Positions 11,800 through 21,605 of a stretch of DNA of 64,000 bases are shown piece after piece. The notes below the pieces were generated by a model that did no database searches, had not been told where the DNA came from, and was given only the letters and a program-made list of their open reading frames with translations. The stretch spans positions 692,001 through 756,000 of the forward strand of contig NC_089041.1 of NCBI RefSeq assembly GCF_034140825.1, in the 5' to 3' direction. Each line of letters begins with the position of its first letter. The stretch's first letter is position 1. The translations under genes and the position numbers were made by a program. Source of the stretch: Oryza sativa Japonica Group (Eukaryota > Streptophyta > Magnoliopsida > Poales > Poaceae).

Positions 11800-13290
11800 C
11801 TAGTAGAACCCTCCACTTGTATCATAATCTAAAAGCTCCTCCTCATCCTCATCGTACCAATCATCTTCTACATACCCGCCCTCCTCGACATCGTCGAACG
11901 CCTGACTGTTCCCCTCAAATGCTTCATACCCACCACCACCCTCATCGACAGTGACCGTGCCGGCTCCGGTGACAATGTCATCTTCCTCCAACTCCTCAAG
12001 CGTGGCCACTCCATTTCTGACAAACATTTCTTCAGTGCCAGCCATGTCGTAGTTCTCAACAGTCAGAATTCCAATGCTGCTGTGCTCGTTGTAGCTCTGA
12101 ACAGTCAGAATTCCGATGCTGCCAGTGTTGCCATTGTAGTCATCGTCGTCGTCGATGTCGATGTTGAGAGCTCCCATCCCCAGGACGAAGTCTTCATAGC
12201 CATCCTCATCGTCCGACGAGAGCAGTCCATGGCCGACGAGCTCGAAGTCATCTGAAGAGAAGACATGGTCATCTGAAGCATAGCTTGATGAGTGGATCAT
12301 GGAGAGGCCATCGTCGTCTTCCTCCTCAATGTCCGAGTCCGACGCGGCGACGCGTGGGCGCACGTTGTCCGTGATCTTGCTGCTGTACTCTGACTCTGAC
12401 GCGTCGTCGTCCACGGCGGTTGCTACCAGCGCCCAGTGCGTCTGAGCAGCAGCGGGCTCGGCGCGCGCAACCGCACGGTACACCGGTGGCGCCACACGGG
12501 CGCGCACGGGAGCGTGGCGAGCGGGCCGTGGCGCGGGGGCGGCGAGCACGGCGACGCGCGGACCGAGAGGCAGAGGGTGGTGGTAGACGGGCGCGCGCGG
12601 AGCGGGCGGCGGCGGCGGCGGGGCGCGGAGGACGGGCTGGCGCGCGGGCGCGGGGCAGAGATGGACGGCGAGGCGGAAGGCGAGGTAGGCGTCGACGCAG
12701 GCGTACTCAACCTGTTCGATGGAAAGGTAGGGCGCGTGCCAGGCGCTCATGGAGACGTTCGTGGGCTTGGCGATGCCGGGGTAGCCGAGGAAGCGATCGG
12801 CCATGGCCTCCATGGAGGCGTTGCCCATGGCAGCCACGGCGCGCAGCTCGCGGGCGGACGCGACGTGGAGGTCGTAGTAGGCGGAGAGCATGCGGCGGTC
12901 GTTGGAGGCGCCGGAGCCGACGAAGGTGATGCGGGGGTCGGCGAGGAAGCGGCGGAGGGCGGCGGGGATGGCGTCGGCGTGGGCGAGGTGGAAGACGAGG
13001 CAGCGGTGGCCGACGCAGAGCTGGAGGGTGGCCGGTGGCGGGGGAGGGGAGCCGCGGTGGAGCGGGCGTCGGAGGGGGGTCCACTGGACGCCGAGGCCGA
13101 CGAGGAGGCGGCCGGAGCGGAGGAGGCGGTGGTGGAGCCAGCGCGTGGTGTGGACCCAGCGGCGGGCGTAGGCCGGGTGGGCGGTGACGAGGGCGATGAC
13201 GCGGCGGTCGGCGACGTGGACGGTGTAGGCGGCGTGGGTCTGGGTGGAGCGGCGGAGGCGGGTGGAGACGCGGGTGGCGGCGGCGTCCAT
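11800..13290 (-). CDS. WRN/RNase D-like exonuclease-fold protein with a long acidic tail, array copy 4 (intact)
   Basis: An uninterrupted frame of 496 residues starts [20 protein letters not shown], aligned with the other copies. Residues about 1-220 form the same domain: LVGLGVQWTPL in place of the D-x-E motif, LCVGHRCLVFHLAHAD, FVGSGASNDRRML and YACVDAYLAFRL. Residues about 220-300 are Pro/Ala/Arg-rich. Residues about 300-496 are strongly acidic (EEEDDDG, DIDDDDDYNG, DDWYDEDEEELLDYD). They include an internal repeat, with SIGILTVQSY and SIGILTVENY about 15 residues apart. The tail is absent from the other copies, so it was either lost by them or gained here. Acidic disordered tails often act in protein contacts or histone binding, but no function is claimed. 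It may be the founder of the array, since its spacing and divergence are greatest. Confidence 0.85.
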   Translation of the reverse strand: MDAAATRVSTRLRRSTQTHAAYTVHVADRRVIALVTAHPAYARRWVHTTRWLHHRLLRSGRLLVGLGVQWTPLRRPLHRGSPPPPPATLQLCVGHRCLVFHLAHADAIPAALRRFLADPRITFVGSGASNDRRMLSAYYDLHVASARELRAVAAMGNASMEAMADRFLGYPGIAKPTNVSMSAWHAPYLSIEQVEYACVDAYLAFRLAVHLCPAPARQPVLRAPPPPPPAPRAPVYHHPLPLGPRVAVLAAPAPRPARHAPVRARVAPPVYRAVARAEPAAAQTHWALVATAVDDDASESEYSSKITDNVRPRVAASDSDIEEEDDDGLSMIHSSSYASDDHVFSSDDFELVGHGLLSSDDEDGYEDFVLGMGALNIDIDDDDDYNGNTGSIGILTVQSYNEHSSIGILTVENYDMAGTEEMFVRNGVATLEELEEDDIVTGAGTVTVDEGGGGYEAFEGNSQAFDDVEEGGYVEDDWYDEDEEELLDYDTSGGFY

Positions 13291-13299
13291 GGCGGCGGC

Positions 13300-13860
13300 G
13301 GCGGGAGGAGGGGAGATGGGCGAGGGTTTTGGGTGTCGTCTTCTCCGCGTCTGCGTGGTTAAGTTGCGAAAACCTCGTGGTTAGGCGGTTTCGCTAACTC
13401 GCTTCATCATCACATACTTGGATATGAGATTTTTTGGTTCATTTTTGGCACGCTTTTAGATCCAAGATTCATTATGGATTTAGATTTAATAAAGTTTTAC
13501 TATTTTTTTTCTCTAAATAGAGACAGCATGGTTCATCCAAAACTTATGAAAGTAATTTTAGATCTAGTTAAATTATCTTTGGATTTGGAAATATACCAAA
13601 TAGATACATAAAATGATTTAAAAGATATTTATGCTACTCTTAATTAGAGATTGTTTGGTTATCCAGAATTAACGTGGAAGTCATTAATACATACTATCCA
13701 TGAAGCATTGAGAATTTTACGATCTTCCTATTGGTATAATTGAGGATTTTGTGGTTTCACGCCTTGCTGGAATATAAGCTAGTGTCATATGAGACGTAAA
13801 GTCTTAATCATATCGGTATCGTATAAATAACTTAATTATCAAATAGATTATCATATTCTC
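13300..13860. other. Promoter side of array copy 4 and AT-rich DNA
   Basis: The GC-rich leader of copy 4 ends near 13,380. Beyond it the DNA is AT-rich. A block at about 13,595-13,675 (ATGATTTAAAAGATATTTA...AGAGATTGTTTGGTTATCCAG) recurs at 14,030-14,095 on the other side of the small hAT-type element. No gene was seen. Confidence 0.4.
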
Positions 13861-13867
13861 TTATATT

Positions 13868-14006
13868 CAGTGACGGAGCTAGGTTTGGAGGAGAGGAGGG
13901 GCTCAGCCTTCTTCTTCCTCTTTCAGCCCCCCCCTCTCTCTCCCCCTATTTTCTTCATCCTCTCCCTCTTTCCCCCCCTCCCGCCCCCACGCTGGCTCCG
14001 CCGCTG
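13868..14006. mobile_element. Small hAT-type MITE with 8-bp target duplication
   Basis: The 139-base element begins CAGTGACGGAGCTAGG and ends CTGGCTCCGCCGCTG, so the ends are imperfect inverted repeats. It is flanked by CTTATATT at 13,860-13,867 and again at 14,007-14,014. An 8-bp target duplication is the mark of the hAT superfamily. The centre is a C/T-rich run with no coding capacity. Confidence 0.8.
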
Positions 14007-14014
14007 CTTATATT

Positions 14015-15450
14015 AGGTCAAAATTTACCAAATAGACGCTAAAAATGATTTAAAAGATATTTACGCTACTAAATAGAGATTGTTTGGTTATCCAGATTTA
14101 AAGATATTTACGCTAATCCTAGGAAGCATGGTTCATAATATCGATAAACTATTTTTGGTTAATTTCGAATGAATTTTGACAAGTTTTAAATGAAATTCAT
14201 TAACTCTCAATAATCGAGATGCACATTTCGAGTCGGATCAAGATGATAGTCGAGGTTGTGAAAGGTACACCCTAGAATGGAGCTAGTCATTAAAATAGGT
14301 TATCCACAAAGGTTGAGAATTTCCGAGACATGTTTGCAATTGAGGACTCATTGAGTCCTTTTCTCATACTCCGTATAATGGCCTTGTTCATACGTGGCTC
14401 TTATCCCGTAAGTCAGGTATAAATTCCCAGTTATCAGTTTCACCAGAAAGAAATTCAATTATCATTTGTCAATTAGATTACGGAATTTTCTTAGTATTAG
14501 CTCAATTTTTCAGTGTTCATGAAAATAATAAATCACGTTCTGATGTTCATGTCTATCAAAATACCGGGGAAGGCGCAAGGCTCATCGTACGAATGCTACG
14601 ACAACATTTTACCAAAGCACATTGCGGCTTACAACTGTAATTAATCTGCTAGTCTTTTTTTTTTTGTTCTTTTCTTTTGAAAACTAGAGCACGTACACCG
14701 GTACACGTATGCACGACAATACAAGTGTATTCCCTTTTTTATACATCTTGACATTTTAGATAATAATGATATGGTGTCCAAAATCTATTTATGACTATGT
14801 TTTTAAATATATTTTTATTTTTGCTATAGTACTTTGTAAGACAAATCTATATAAATTGTTCTAGTTACTTTAAACTAAACATTTTTGAAAGGGAGTAGCT
14901 ATATTTATGGCGCCATATTTTTCACTAAAAAATAGTCGGTATGCATTTACATTGTAAGTCCATAAATTACATATGTAATTTTAGTGTATTTACAATGTAA
15001 GTTTTAAAATTACATATGTAAGTCAAAAAATTACATATGTAATTTTAGTGTATTTACCATGTAAGTCTCAAATTACATATGTAAGTAGATATAAATAGAA
15101 GAGATGCTAGTGCAAATTCAATGGGAAACTAATGTATAATAGGAGCAACATGTTCGTAGTACAGAGAGATCAAATAACTAGAGACTTAGCAAATCAAACG
15201 TTCGTTAAGTCAAGCATTAACAGTGCAACACGAATCTACATGATATCCAAGGGTCAAATTAACCGACTGTGATCAAGCTAATTTTGTGTCGCCATAAATA
15301 TAGCATTGTCCATTTTGAAATTATTGATAGTTATAAGAGTTTCACCCTATTTTTTAAAAAACATTGCTTTTTCACCGAAATTAAATGGAGCTAGCTGGTT
15401 AGCTGCGCCCTGAGTGTCATCTTCTGTATATGACGAAAAGGAGTCGGGCT
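14015..15450. other. AT-rich intergenic DNA with short repeats
   Basis: Three or more tandem-like units built on ATTACATATGTAATTTTAG and GTATTTACAATGTAAGT lie at 14,945-15,095. No gene was seen. AT-rich mobile-element debris is likely, but no ends could be placed. Confidence 0.45.
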
Positions 15451-15460
15451 TTTTATAAGG

Positions 15461-15839
15461 GGAACTGTTTTAATCCCTCGAGGGGATATCCTATCGTTCT
15501 TTGCATGTCACTTAAATGGTTATGAAAAAATTTGAAAAAAATTGGAAAGGTGTATTAACATTTGATATAACACTTTACAAACATGCAAGTTCAAATTCAA
15601 CTTTACATCTCGTAACAAAAAAAAACAAATTGAACCGCAGCTAGTTAACGTATATTCAGAGTCAAATTTGTTTTTTTTCGTTGCAAGATGTAGAAGTAGA
15701 ATTTTTACTTGCATGTTTGTGGAGTGATATATCACATATTAATACATCTTCTTAATTTTTTTTTAATTTTTTTCATAACCATTTAAGTGATATGCAAACA
15801 ACGAGGGGATATCCCCTCGAGGGATTAAAATCCTCTTCC
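15461..15839. mobile_element. Foldback MITE, MULE-type, 10-bp target duplication
   Basis: The two halves are inverted copies over about 150 bases. The left end is GGAACTGTTTTAATCCCTCG and the right end, other strand, is GGAAGAGGATTTTAATCCCT. The target duplication TTTTATAAGG is at 15,451-15,460 and 15,840-15,849. The 9-10-bp duplication and long inverted arms fit a Mutator-like non-autonomous element. It has no coding capacity. It lies only about 30 bases from the start of the Pack-MULE. Confidence 0.8.
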
Positions 15840-15879
15840 TTTTATAAGGCCTTTGTTTGTGGAGGCCTCGATCCTAGAA

Positions 15880-17576
15880 GGAAAAAGTACACCGAAGGTC
15901 TCTCAACTTGTCATCGAGTTACAAAATTGTCCTTCAACCGCAAAACCAGATATCGGACATCCCTCAATTAACAAAACCATTCGCTTGATGTCTTTCGGTG
16001 GTGTTGACCCCGGTTTTGTCCGACATGGCAGCTGAGTCAACAGCGGGACCCACGTGAGCCCCACATGTCATACTATCCACGTCATTCTTCTCTTTTCCCT
16101 TCTTCAGCAGGTAGGCAACGCCGACGGGGCCGAGACGGGTGGCAGTGCGAAGCTAAGCAGGGGGCGGGCGCCACCGGAGTTGGGCTGCGACGGGGCACCA
16201 ACAGCAGCCGCCGCCGCCGCGCTCGCCTGCCACACGCTCGCCTGCTGCCACCGCGCTCGCCTGCCAGACGCTCGCCTGCTGCGCTCGCTGCCACACGGAC
16301 GGCGATAGCAGGAGCGGCGAGTACGCCGCCGCGGCTAGCTTCTTGGCCCCGTCCCTCGGCGGCGGGATAGCCTTCACGATGAGCCAAGTCGGCGTCGGCG
16401 CCTTGATCTGGTGGCTGTGGTGGTGGTGAAGCGCCGCCATGGACATCAATCGATGGGGGCAAGGTCGACGGCGACGGAGGCGTTCTTGCGGAGGGAGCAG
16501 GCGAGGAGGAGCGGGTAGGAGGACAGGTCGTCGGTGGAGAGGCGGAGGACGAATTCGAGCTGCTCCTGGAGCACCTCGAGGGAGGAGGGGAGCTCGACGG
16601 CCTCGAGCTCGCCGGCGGGGTCGGAGGAAGTCGAGCGCGAGCACGCGGGAGACGAGCCACTCCTTCATCGATGGCATCTCGTACTCCGGCGGCGCCGCGG
16701 CCGCCTTCGAGGAGAGCGGCGCGACGGGGAGAGCGACGCCTCCGTCGCCCCCTATCGCCGTCGACCTCGCCCCCATCGTCAATGGGGAGGCGCGGGCGTC
16801 AACGGGCGGCGGGAAGGCGTGTGCGTCGTGGGTGGCGCGGGCGTCGACGGGGCGAGGTGGGAGACGATCTTTTTCTTCTCCCTGAAGGTTTGAGATCGAT
16901 CTGCGACGAGGAGGAGCGAGGAATCGCCAACTTTCTTTTCGAGGAAATTGTAAGATCTCGCGCGACCTGTTCTTCTTGGTGTTCTGTCTTGTACTTGGTT
17001 TACTTGGTTTGTTTTGTGTTTGATCTATAGTCTTAGATGATCTGTGAAGAATAGTTGTTTTCGGTACAGATGGTAGGAAAGGTAGAGGAGGACGATGCTG
17101 CGATGGCCGGCGGTGCGGAAGCACGGCGGCATCCCGGTGGAGCTGCACGTGGCGCGGGCGTCGACGGGCGAGGCGGGAGAGGAGGAGGACGGCGGCGGCT
17201 GTTGGCAGGCGAGCACGGTGGAGGCGGCTGCTGTTGGCGCCCCGTCGCCGCCCAACTCCGGCGGCGCCCGCCCCCTGCTCAGCTTCGTGCCACCGCCCGT
17301 CTCGGCCCCGTCGGCGTCGCCTACCCGCTGAAGAAGAGAAAAGAGAAGAAAAGGGAAGAAATAGGAGATGACGTAGATAGTATGACATGTGAGGCCCACG
17401 TGATCCCACGCTAACTCAGCCGTCACATCGAATAAAATCAGGGTCAAAACCAACAAAGAACTTCAAGCGAACGCGAACGGTTTTGATAGTTGAGGAACGT
17501 CTGTATCTGGTTTTGTGGTTGTGGGATGGTTTTGTAACTCGATGACAAGTTGAGGGACCTTCGGTGTACTTTTTTC
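15880..17576. mobile_element. Pack-MULE with an mTERF-like gene fragment
   Basis: The 1,697-base element has a perfect 9-bp target duplication, ATCCTAGAA, at 15,871-15,879 and 17,577-17,585. The terminal inverted repeats start GGAAAAAGTACACCGAAGG (left) and GAAAAAAGTACACCGAAGG (right, other strand). They stay similar for about 350 bases each, out to the GACGGGGC...AACAGCAGCC region. The 9-bp duplication and long arms identify a Mutator-like element. No transposase is present. The GC-rich centre (about 16,430-16,780) carries gene-like sequence on the minus strand, described separately. The arms themselves are GC-rich inwards and produce several long but meaningless open frames. Confidence 0.85.
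16440..16760 (-). pseudogene. Captured mTERF-like coding fragment inside the Pack-MULE
   Basis: On the minus strand one frame reads PPEYEMPSMKEWLVSRVL and ALDFLR. After a one-base change of frame near 16,620 it continues PAGELEAVELPSSLEVLQEQ, LEFVLRLSTDDLSSYPLLLA and CSLRKNASVAV. The block (L/V)xxLxxxLGLSxxDLxxYPLxLxCSxRKN is the hallmark of plant organellar mTERF proteins of the mTERF4/5 type, recognised from memory of the family. The fragment covers only one or two mTERF repeats, is frameshifted and stops at TGA near 16,450. It cannot encode a working mTERF. It is most likely host DNA captured by the element. Confidence 0.55.
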
Positions 17577-17589
17577 ATCCTAGAATATC

Positions 17590-18470
17590 CACGTGACTAG
17601 GCTGGGCCACATCTATAAAGGGCCGTATTAGAGGCCCAACAAAACGAGGCCTAAAAGGGCTTCACAACTGAGGAAATAGGACCCATTTCTCATTCCGGCC
17701 CAATACATTCACAAGCTAACCGACGCAGGGATCCTACAACTGTCGGTTGGTAACCAGTAACAAAAATTACGGCTAGTTTACCATTAATTCAATTGCTGGT
17801 ACTGGTAGAGCAGCAGTTGTTTGATCCCTGTCACTCACCGACTACATCCTCTTAAGCTTAAGCTTGGTTAAGTAAACCAAAATTAGTGTATAACACAAGC
17901 TAACCACCATTAATTAGAGTAATTAAACTAGGACTAATCAATAGGAGTAGTAGGTAGGTAAGTTTACACAAGGTGACAGAAGATGCCAAGCAAAATGAGC
18001 AGCTGTGAAGAGAGTGAAGACATGGAGTGGTGGAGAAGCAAAGTGTACAACCTCTTCTTTAACTGTAGCCTGCACATGGCCACATCACATGCTGCATCAC
18101 TCACTCACTCACCCACTCTCTCCTCTTCTTTTCTTTTTCTTTTTTTTGCTGGCACCAACAATCACATGCACCTCAAAATAATAAAAATAAAAAAGGGGAA
18201 AATTACTCTTGCTGAACTCGTGTGAGCTTAAGAAATTACTGCTCCGATATAGAGGGGGGGGGGGGGGTAAAAAATGTACTCTTCTTAATTCACACTTGCT
18301 ACCTAATGGTAGATCTTTGCAACACAAACATCTCAAAATAATTTTCGATCGATCTCTAGGAGAAAGAAAATCCAACCGGCCGGACAATGCTAGAGAAATC
18401 AAGAACAAATGAACTTACAAATTACAAACCGAGCAAGAAAGGAGGCGAGCAGAGGTAGATCAGATCAGAT
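17590..18470. other. Intergenic, after the phytocyanin gene
   Basis: Several GGCCCA/TGGGCC-type motifs cluster at 17,600-17,710, a promoter-like signature, but no gene follows convincingly. A poly-G run of about 14 lies near 18,253. The stretch just before 18,476 is the 3' UTR of the minus-strand phytocyanin gene. Confidence 0.4.
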
Positions 18471-18475
18471 CAGAA

Positions 18476-19100
18476 TCAGAGCATCCTGAGGAAGATGATG
18501 GCGACGGCGAGGAGGGCGGCGTAGGAGGGGTTGGCGAGAGAGGAGGCGGCGGCGGAAGACTTGGACTTGGAAGAGGCGGTGTCGGACTTGGAGGAGGAGG
18601 AGGAGTCGCCGGAGCCAGAGGAGGAAGAAGATGCGGAGCCCTTCTTGGCGGTGACGGCGAGCTTCATGCCTTTGTAGCAGTAGCCATAGCTGCAGATGAA
18701 GTAGTAGTCCTTGGCCTCCTTGAGCTGGAACGCGTAGCTGTGCCCCTTGCTGTAGCTGCTAATGGCGTTCGCCTTGTCGCAGTTGTCGTACCCGACCTCG
18801 TCCACCTGCACCACGTCCGACCTCCCGTTCTGGTACTCGAACACTGCTTCCCACACCATTGCGTTGCGTCATCAATGGCGATCGATCGAGACAGATCAAG
18901 AAGAGAGAGATGAATCGATGGAGGTGCTTACGGAGCCAGTCGCCCTTGTAGAAGGGGCGGTGCTTCTTGACCCAGGCGGTGTAGTCCACGTCGGGGTTCC
19001 ACCCCTTCTCGTCGCCCACCGTGTAGTTGGTCGCCACCGCCGCCGCCGGCAGCAGCGCCACCGCCACCACCAGCAACGGCAGCATCCGGTGGCACACCAT
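18476..19100 (-). CDS. Early-nodulin-like phytocyanin, GPI-anchored
   Basis: Exons are 19,100-18,932 and 18,843-18,476 (minus), with one phase-1 intron, giving 178 residues. The N-terminus MVCHRMLPLLVVAVALLPAA is a signal peptide. The mature plastocyanin-like domain opens ATNYTVGDEKGWNPDVDYTA. It continues through FYKGDWLLFEYQ, DVVQVDEVGYDNCDKAN and YYFICSYGYCYKGMKLAV. The two Cys for the fold's disulfide are kept. The copper ligands are not: the first His (in the usual H-x-V after F-x-Y) is replaced by Ser/Asp, and the usual GHC reads GYC. This is the early-nodulin-like (ENODL) pattern, which does not bind copper. A Ser-rich linker (residues about 125-160) and a hydrophobic C-terminus (SYAALLAVAIIFLRML) indicate a GPI anchor at the outer plasma membrane. 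The conserved intron position is typical of phytocyanins. Confidence 0.9.
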
Positions 19101-19109
19101 CTCCAGTGG

Positions 19110-21270
19110 CAGATCGATCGATCTGAGCTCTGAGCTGAGCTTGCCTTGAAGACGAAGGGGACCTTGCCTCACCTCACTCTGCTCTGTCACTCTGGTTGTC
19201 TCTGCTCTGTGTTTGTCTGCAATGATAGCAGCTGTATGTATATATACCTCCATATCTCTTGATATCTCATCCTCAGCTTCAGTAAAAGACAGTAAACTTC
19301 ACTGTCAAAGGTTGGATGCCCAGCTGCAGCTGGTAGATTTACAGCTTTGTTGTTGTTGTACATTTTGTACACATATGCAAACAGCCATACTCTGTCTCAA
19401 GAATATAATGTGATAAATTCACTGCCTTTTTTTCTATTAGGGGGTAATTAACTGAAGTTTGGTGATGATGTACAGTGAGACAAATGCACTGGCTTTATTA
19501 GGGGGCTATAAATTATCTTCAGTTTCATGATGCTGCTACTCATTTGTAACTGTATTAGTTACTCATTGCTGACTAAACTTGCGCAATTGAACTATGCACC
19601 TTTACAGTAGTATAAGCAGTGCTAGTGTGCAATTGAACTATACTCAAATCATCATTCTATGATTATCATATATGGATACTGAATAATTATGATATCAATG
19701 GAGCTAGCCAGGGAAAGTAGTAGCTGCCCAGCTGTATTATTTGAAGTGATTTAGAAGCAAAAGCCCTTTCTTATTCCTCACAAACATTCTTAGTCTACCA
19801 AAAGGATTCATAGTTCTCCCTATAAGAAAAGGCAAAATGCCAGCCGTGGTGGTTGCGAAAATATATATTGTCAACTTATGCATTCAAGATTGATAATATA
19901 GGCAAAACGACAACTGTTAGTTGATTGTGACAACACGATGATCATATGAAAATCCAATTCAGTGGAAAGCTTTCTGCAAAGTTGGCCTAATAAATACTAT
20001 ACTAGTTTTTTTTAGAACAAATGCTATACTAGTTTAGGTAGCTCTAATCATACAATAAACAGAAATGGTGAAAAGCTCAAACAGCTAGCTAGCTGCATAT
20101 AAACAATATGTTCAACCATTTTCTATTGACAAAAATGAATTCTAGACCTTGTGCTAGCGTTTCGTATTTTCCAGTACAAAACATGAGTAAAAAACTAAGA
20201 ACTTCCTCGCATTCCAGATTTTACTCTAACTGTTGTACTAGTAGCCCCATTTGGAGAACAAAGTTTAACTAAAAACTGTATGAAGCAATTAAACTCTCAC
20301 ACAATCAAATCAAGATAGATATACAATTGTAAAAAAAAACATATCTTTAACCTGGAAGTGAGGAGGAGATCCAAGGTCAATGAAAGAAGACAGGTAGGGA
20401 GGGCCATGTGAGGAGATGCCTCTCCATTTGCCCCTTTATTTCCGACAATGCCACTCAAGTTGATCAGTATCTTCTTCATGGCACCAGTAGCTGTGTACTC
20501 CATGAGTGTAATTAACTTTCTTCTTCTCTCCAACTGCTTCAGCTAACTTTCTTATTAATGAGCACCATTTTTCTGCTCTCATTATATCATGTGGTTTGCT
20601 TCTGTTACCTGCTGACCTGTGTTTGTGTGTGATCTACTATCTGCAGACTGCAGCTACCACTTGGGCTTGCTTTGTCACATGCAGTTTTACACCTTTTATT
20701 TCTCCTTAATACAAGGTAAGTGTTGGATCAGTAGCTTGCTCAATGCTCACTCATCCTGCCAAAGAGAGACTACAGACTTGTTCTGAACTGTAAAGTCTGT
20801 TGTTTGGATCCTCTGCATATTGTTCAGTCTTGTCCTTTTGCTTTACAGCCCTTTTGCAAATGCAGGAACCGTGTGATAAAACAGTAGTAGAAGTTTCATC
20901 AGGCTCATGGTTGAAGTAACAGTGAGGATGGAGCCAGGGCGAAGCCATGATTCTTCGAGTGCATGGCTAGAAAATAATAAAATGCATTTTTTTCATTTAG
21001 ATATTCTTAGCTTAAAATCGCTTACTCTGCATTGGAAAATTCTGCTGCCACATGTAGTGTTACTCTGCATTAGCCAAAAAAAAAGAAGCAAAAGCAAAAA
21101 TTAACAGGTGCCTCAAGATTTGTGTTAAGTGATATCACAGTAATGTTAACCTATCCAATGTAGTATTAGTTAGTCATATTCTAACTGGATGATTGGATTG
21201 ATTATGGACAGATTTAAATTTGCTCGTATGGATGAATAAAGCAAGGGACGTGTGAAAATTGTACAAAATT
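19110..21270. other. Intergenic region between the phytocyanin and eIF5A genes
   Basis: The first 150 bases are the phytocyanin promoter and leader; the TATATATAC near 19,240 is a likely TATA box for the minus strand. The rest is AT-rich. A 78-codon frame at 20,297-20,533 (minus) shows no domain. No gene is supported. Confidence 0.4.
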
Positions 21271-21274
21271 TTGA

Positions 21275-21392
21275 TGGGCCTGATCTGGGCCACTTTGGGC
21301 CTTGACACTCTAGGCGGACTAGTGCAACATATGCCCCGGCCCATTTACACCGCCCCGCGATAAAAACTGGGTGAGGGCGACCAAGAACCCTA
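21275..21392 (+). promoter_or_regulatory. eIF5A promoter with site II motifs and a telo-box
   Basis: Three TGGGCC motifs at 21,275, 21,286 and 21,296 and one GGCCCA at 21,338 are followed by AACCCTA at 21,386-21,392. Site II elements (TGGGCC/T) paired with a telo-box are the known signature of plant translation and growth genes expressed in dividing cells. This fits the eIF5A gene downstream. A probable 5'-UTR intron runs from GT at 21,445 to AG at 21,574. Confidence 0.65.
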
Positions 21393-21605
21393 GGCTGTCG
21401 CGGATCCATCCCATCCCATCTCTTCCTCGTCTCCCACTCCTCCGGTGAGCCTTGCCTCCCTTTTTCCTCGATTCAGTTCATCAGATCTTTCGGTAAATCC
21501 AATCGAGTTGATAGGGTTTGATGTCCTAATCTATCTATCTCTCTCTGTGCTGCTGCTGTTGTTGGGGGTGGCAGGATTCTTTCTGTTCTTGGTTGATTGC
21601 CGGAG

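Noticed and set aside
14945-15095. Regular ATTACATATGTAATTTTAG-type repeats as a possible CRISPR-like array
   Set aside because: The units are AT-rich, imperfect and have no unique spacers, and the context is a plant nuclear genome. They are simple tandem repeats.
16153-17409. 418-codon open frame inside the Pack-MULE as a real gene
   Set aside because: It runs across both inverted arms of the element and changes character several times. Only a short part looks like mTERF, and that part needs a second frame.
17983-18225. 80-codon open frame starting MPSKMSSCEESEDMEW
   Set aside because: It lies in the 3' region of the phytocyanin gene and ends in low-complexity sequence with no domain. The nearby GGCCCA motifs alone do not make a gene.
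20297-20533. 78-codon minus-strand frame starting MERRRKLITLMEY
   Set aside because: No domain, no splice partners and no promoter signs were found.
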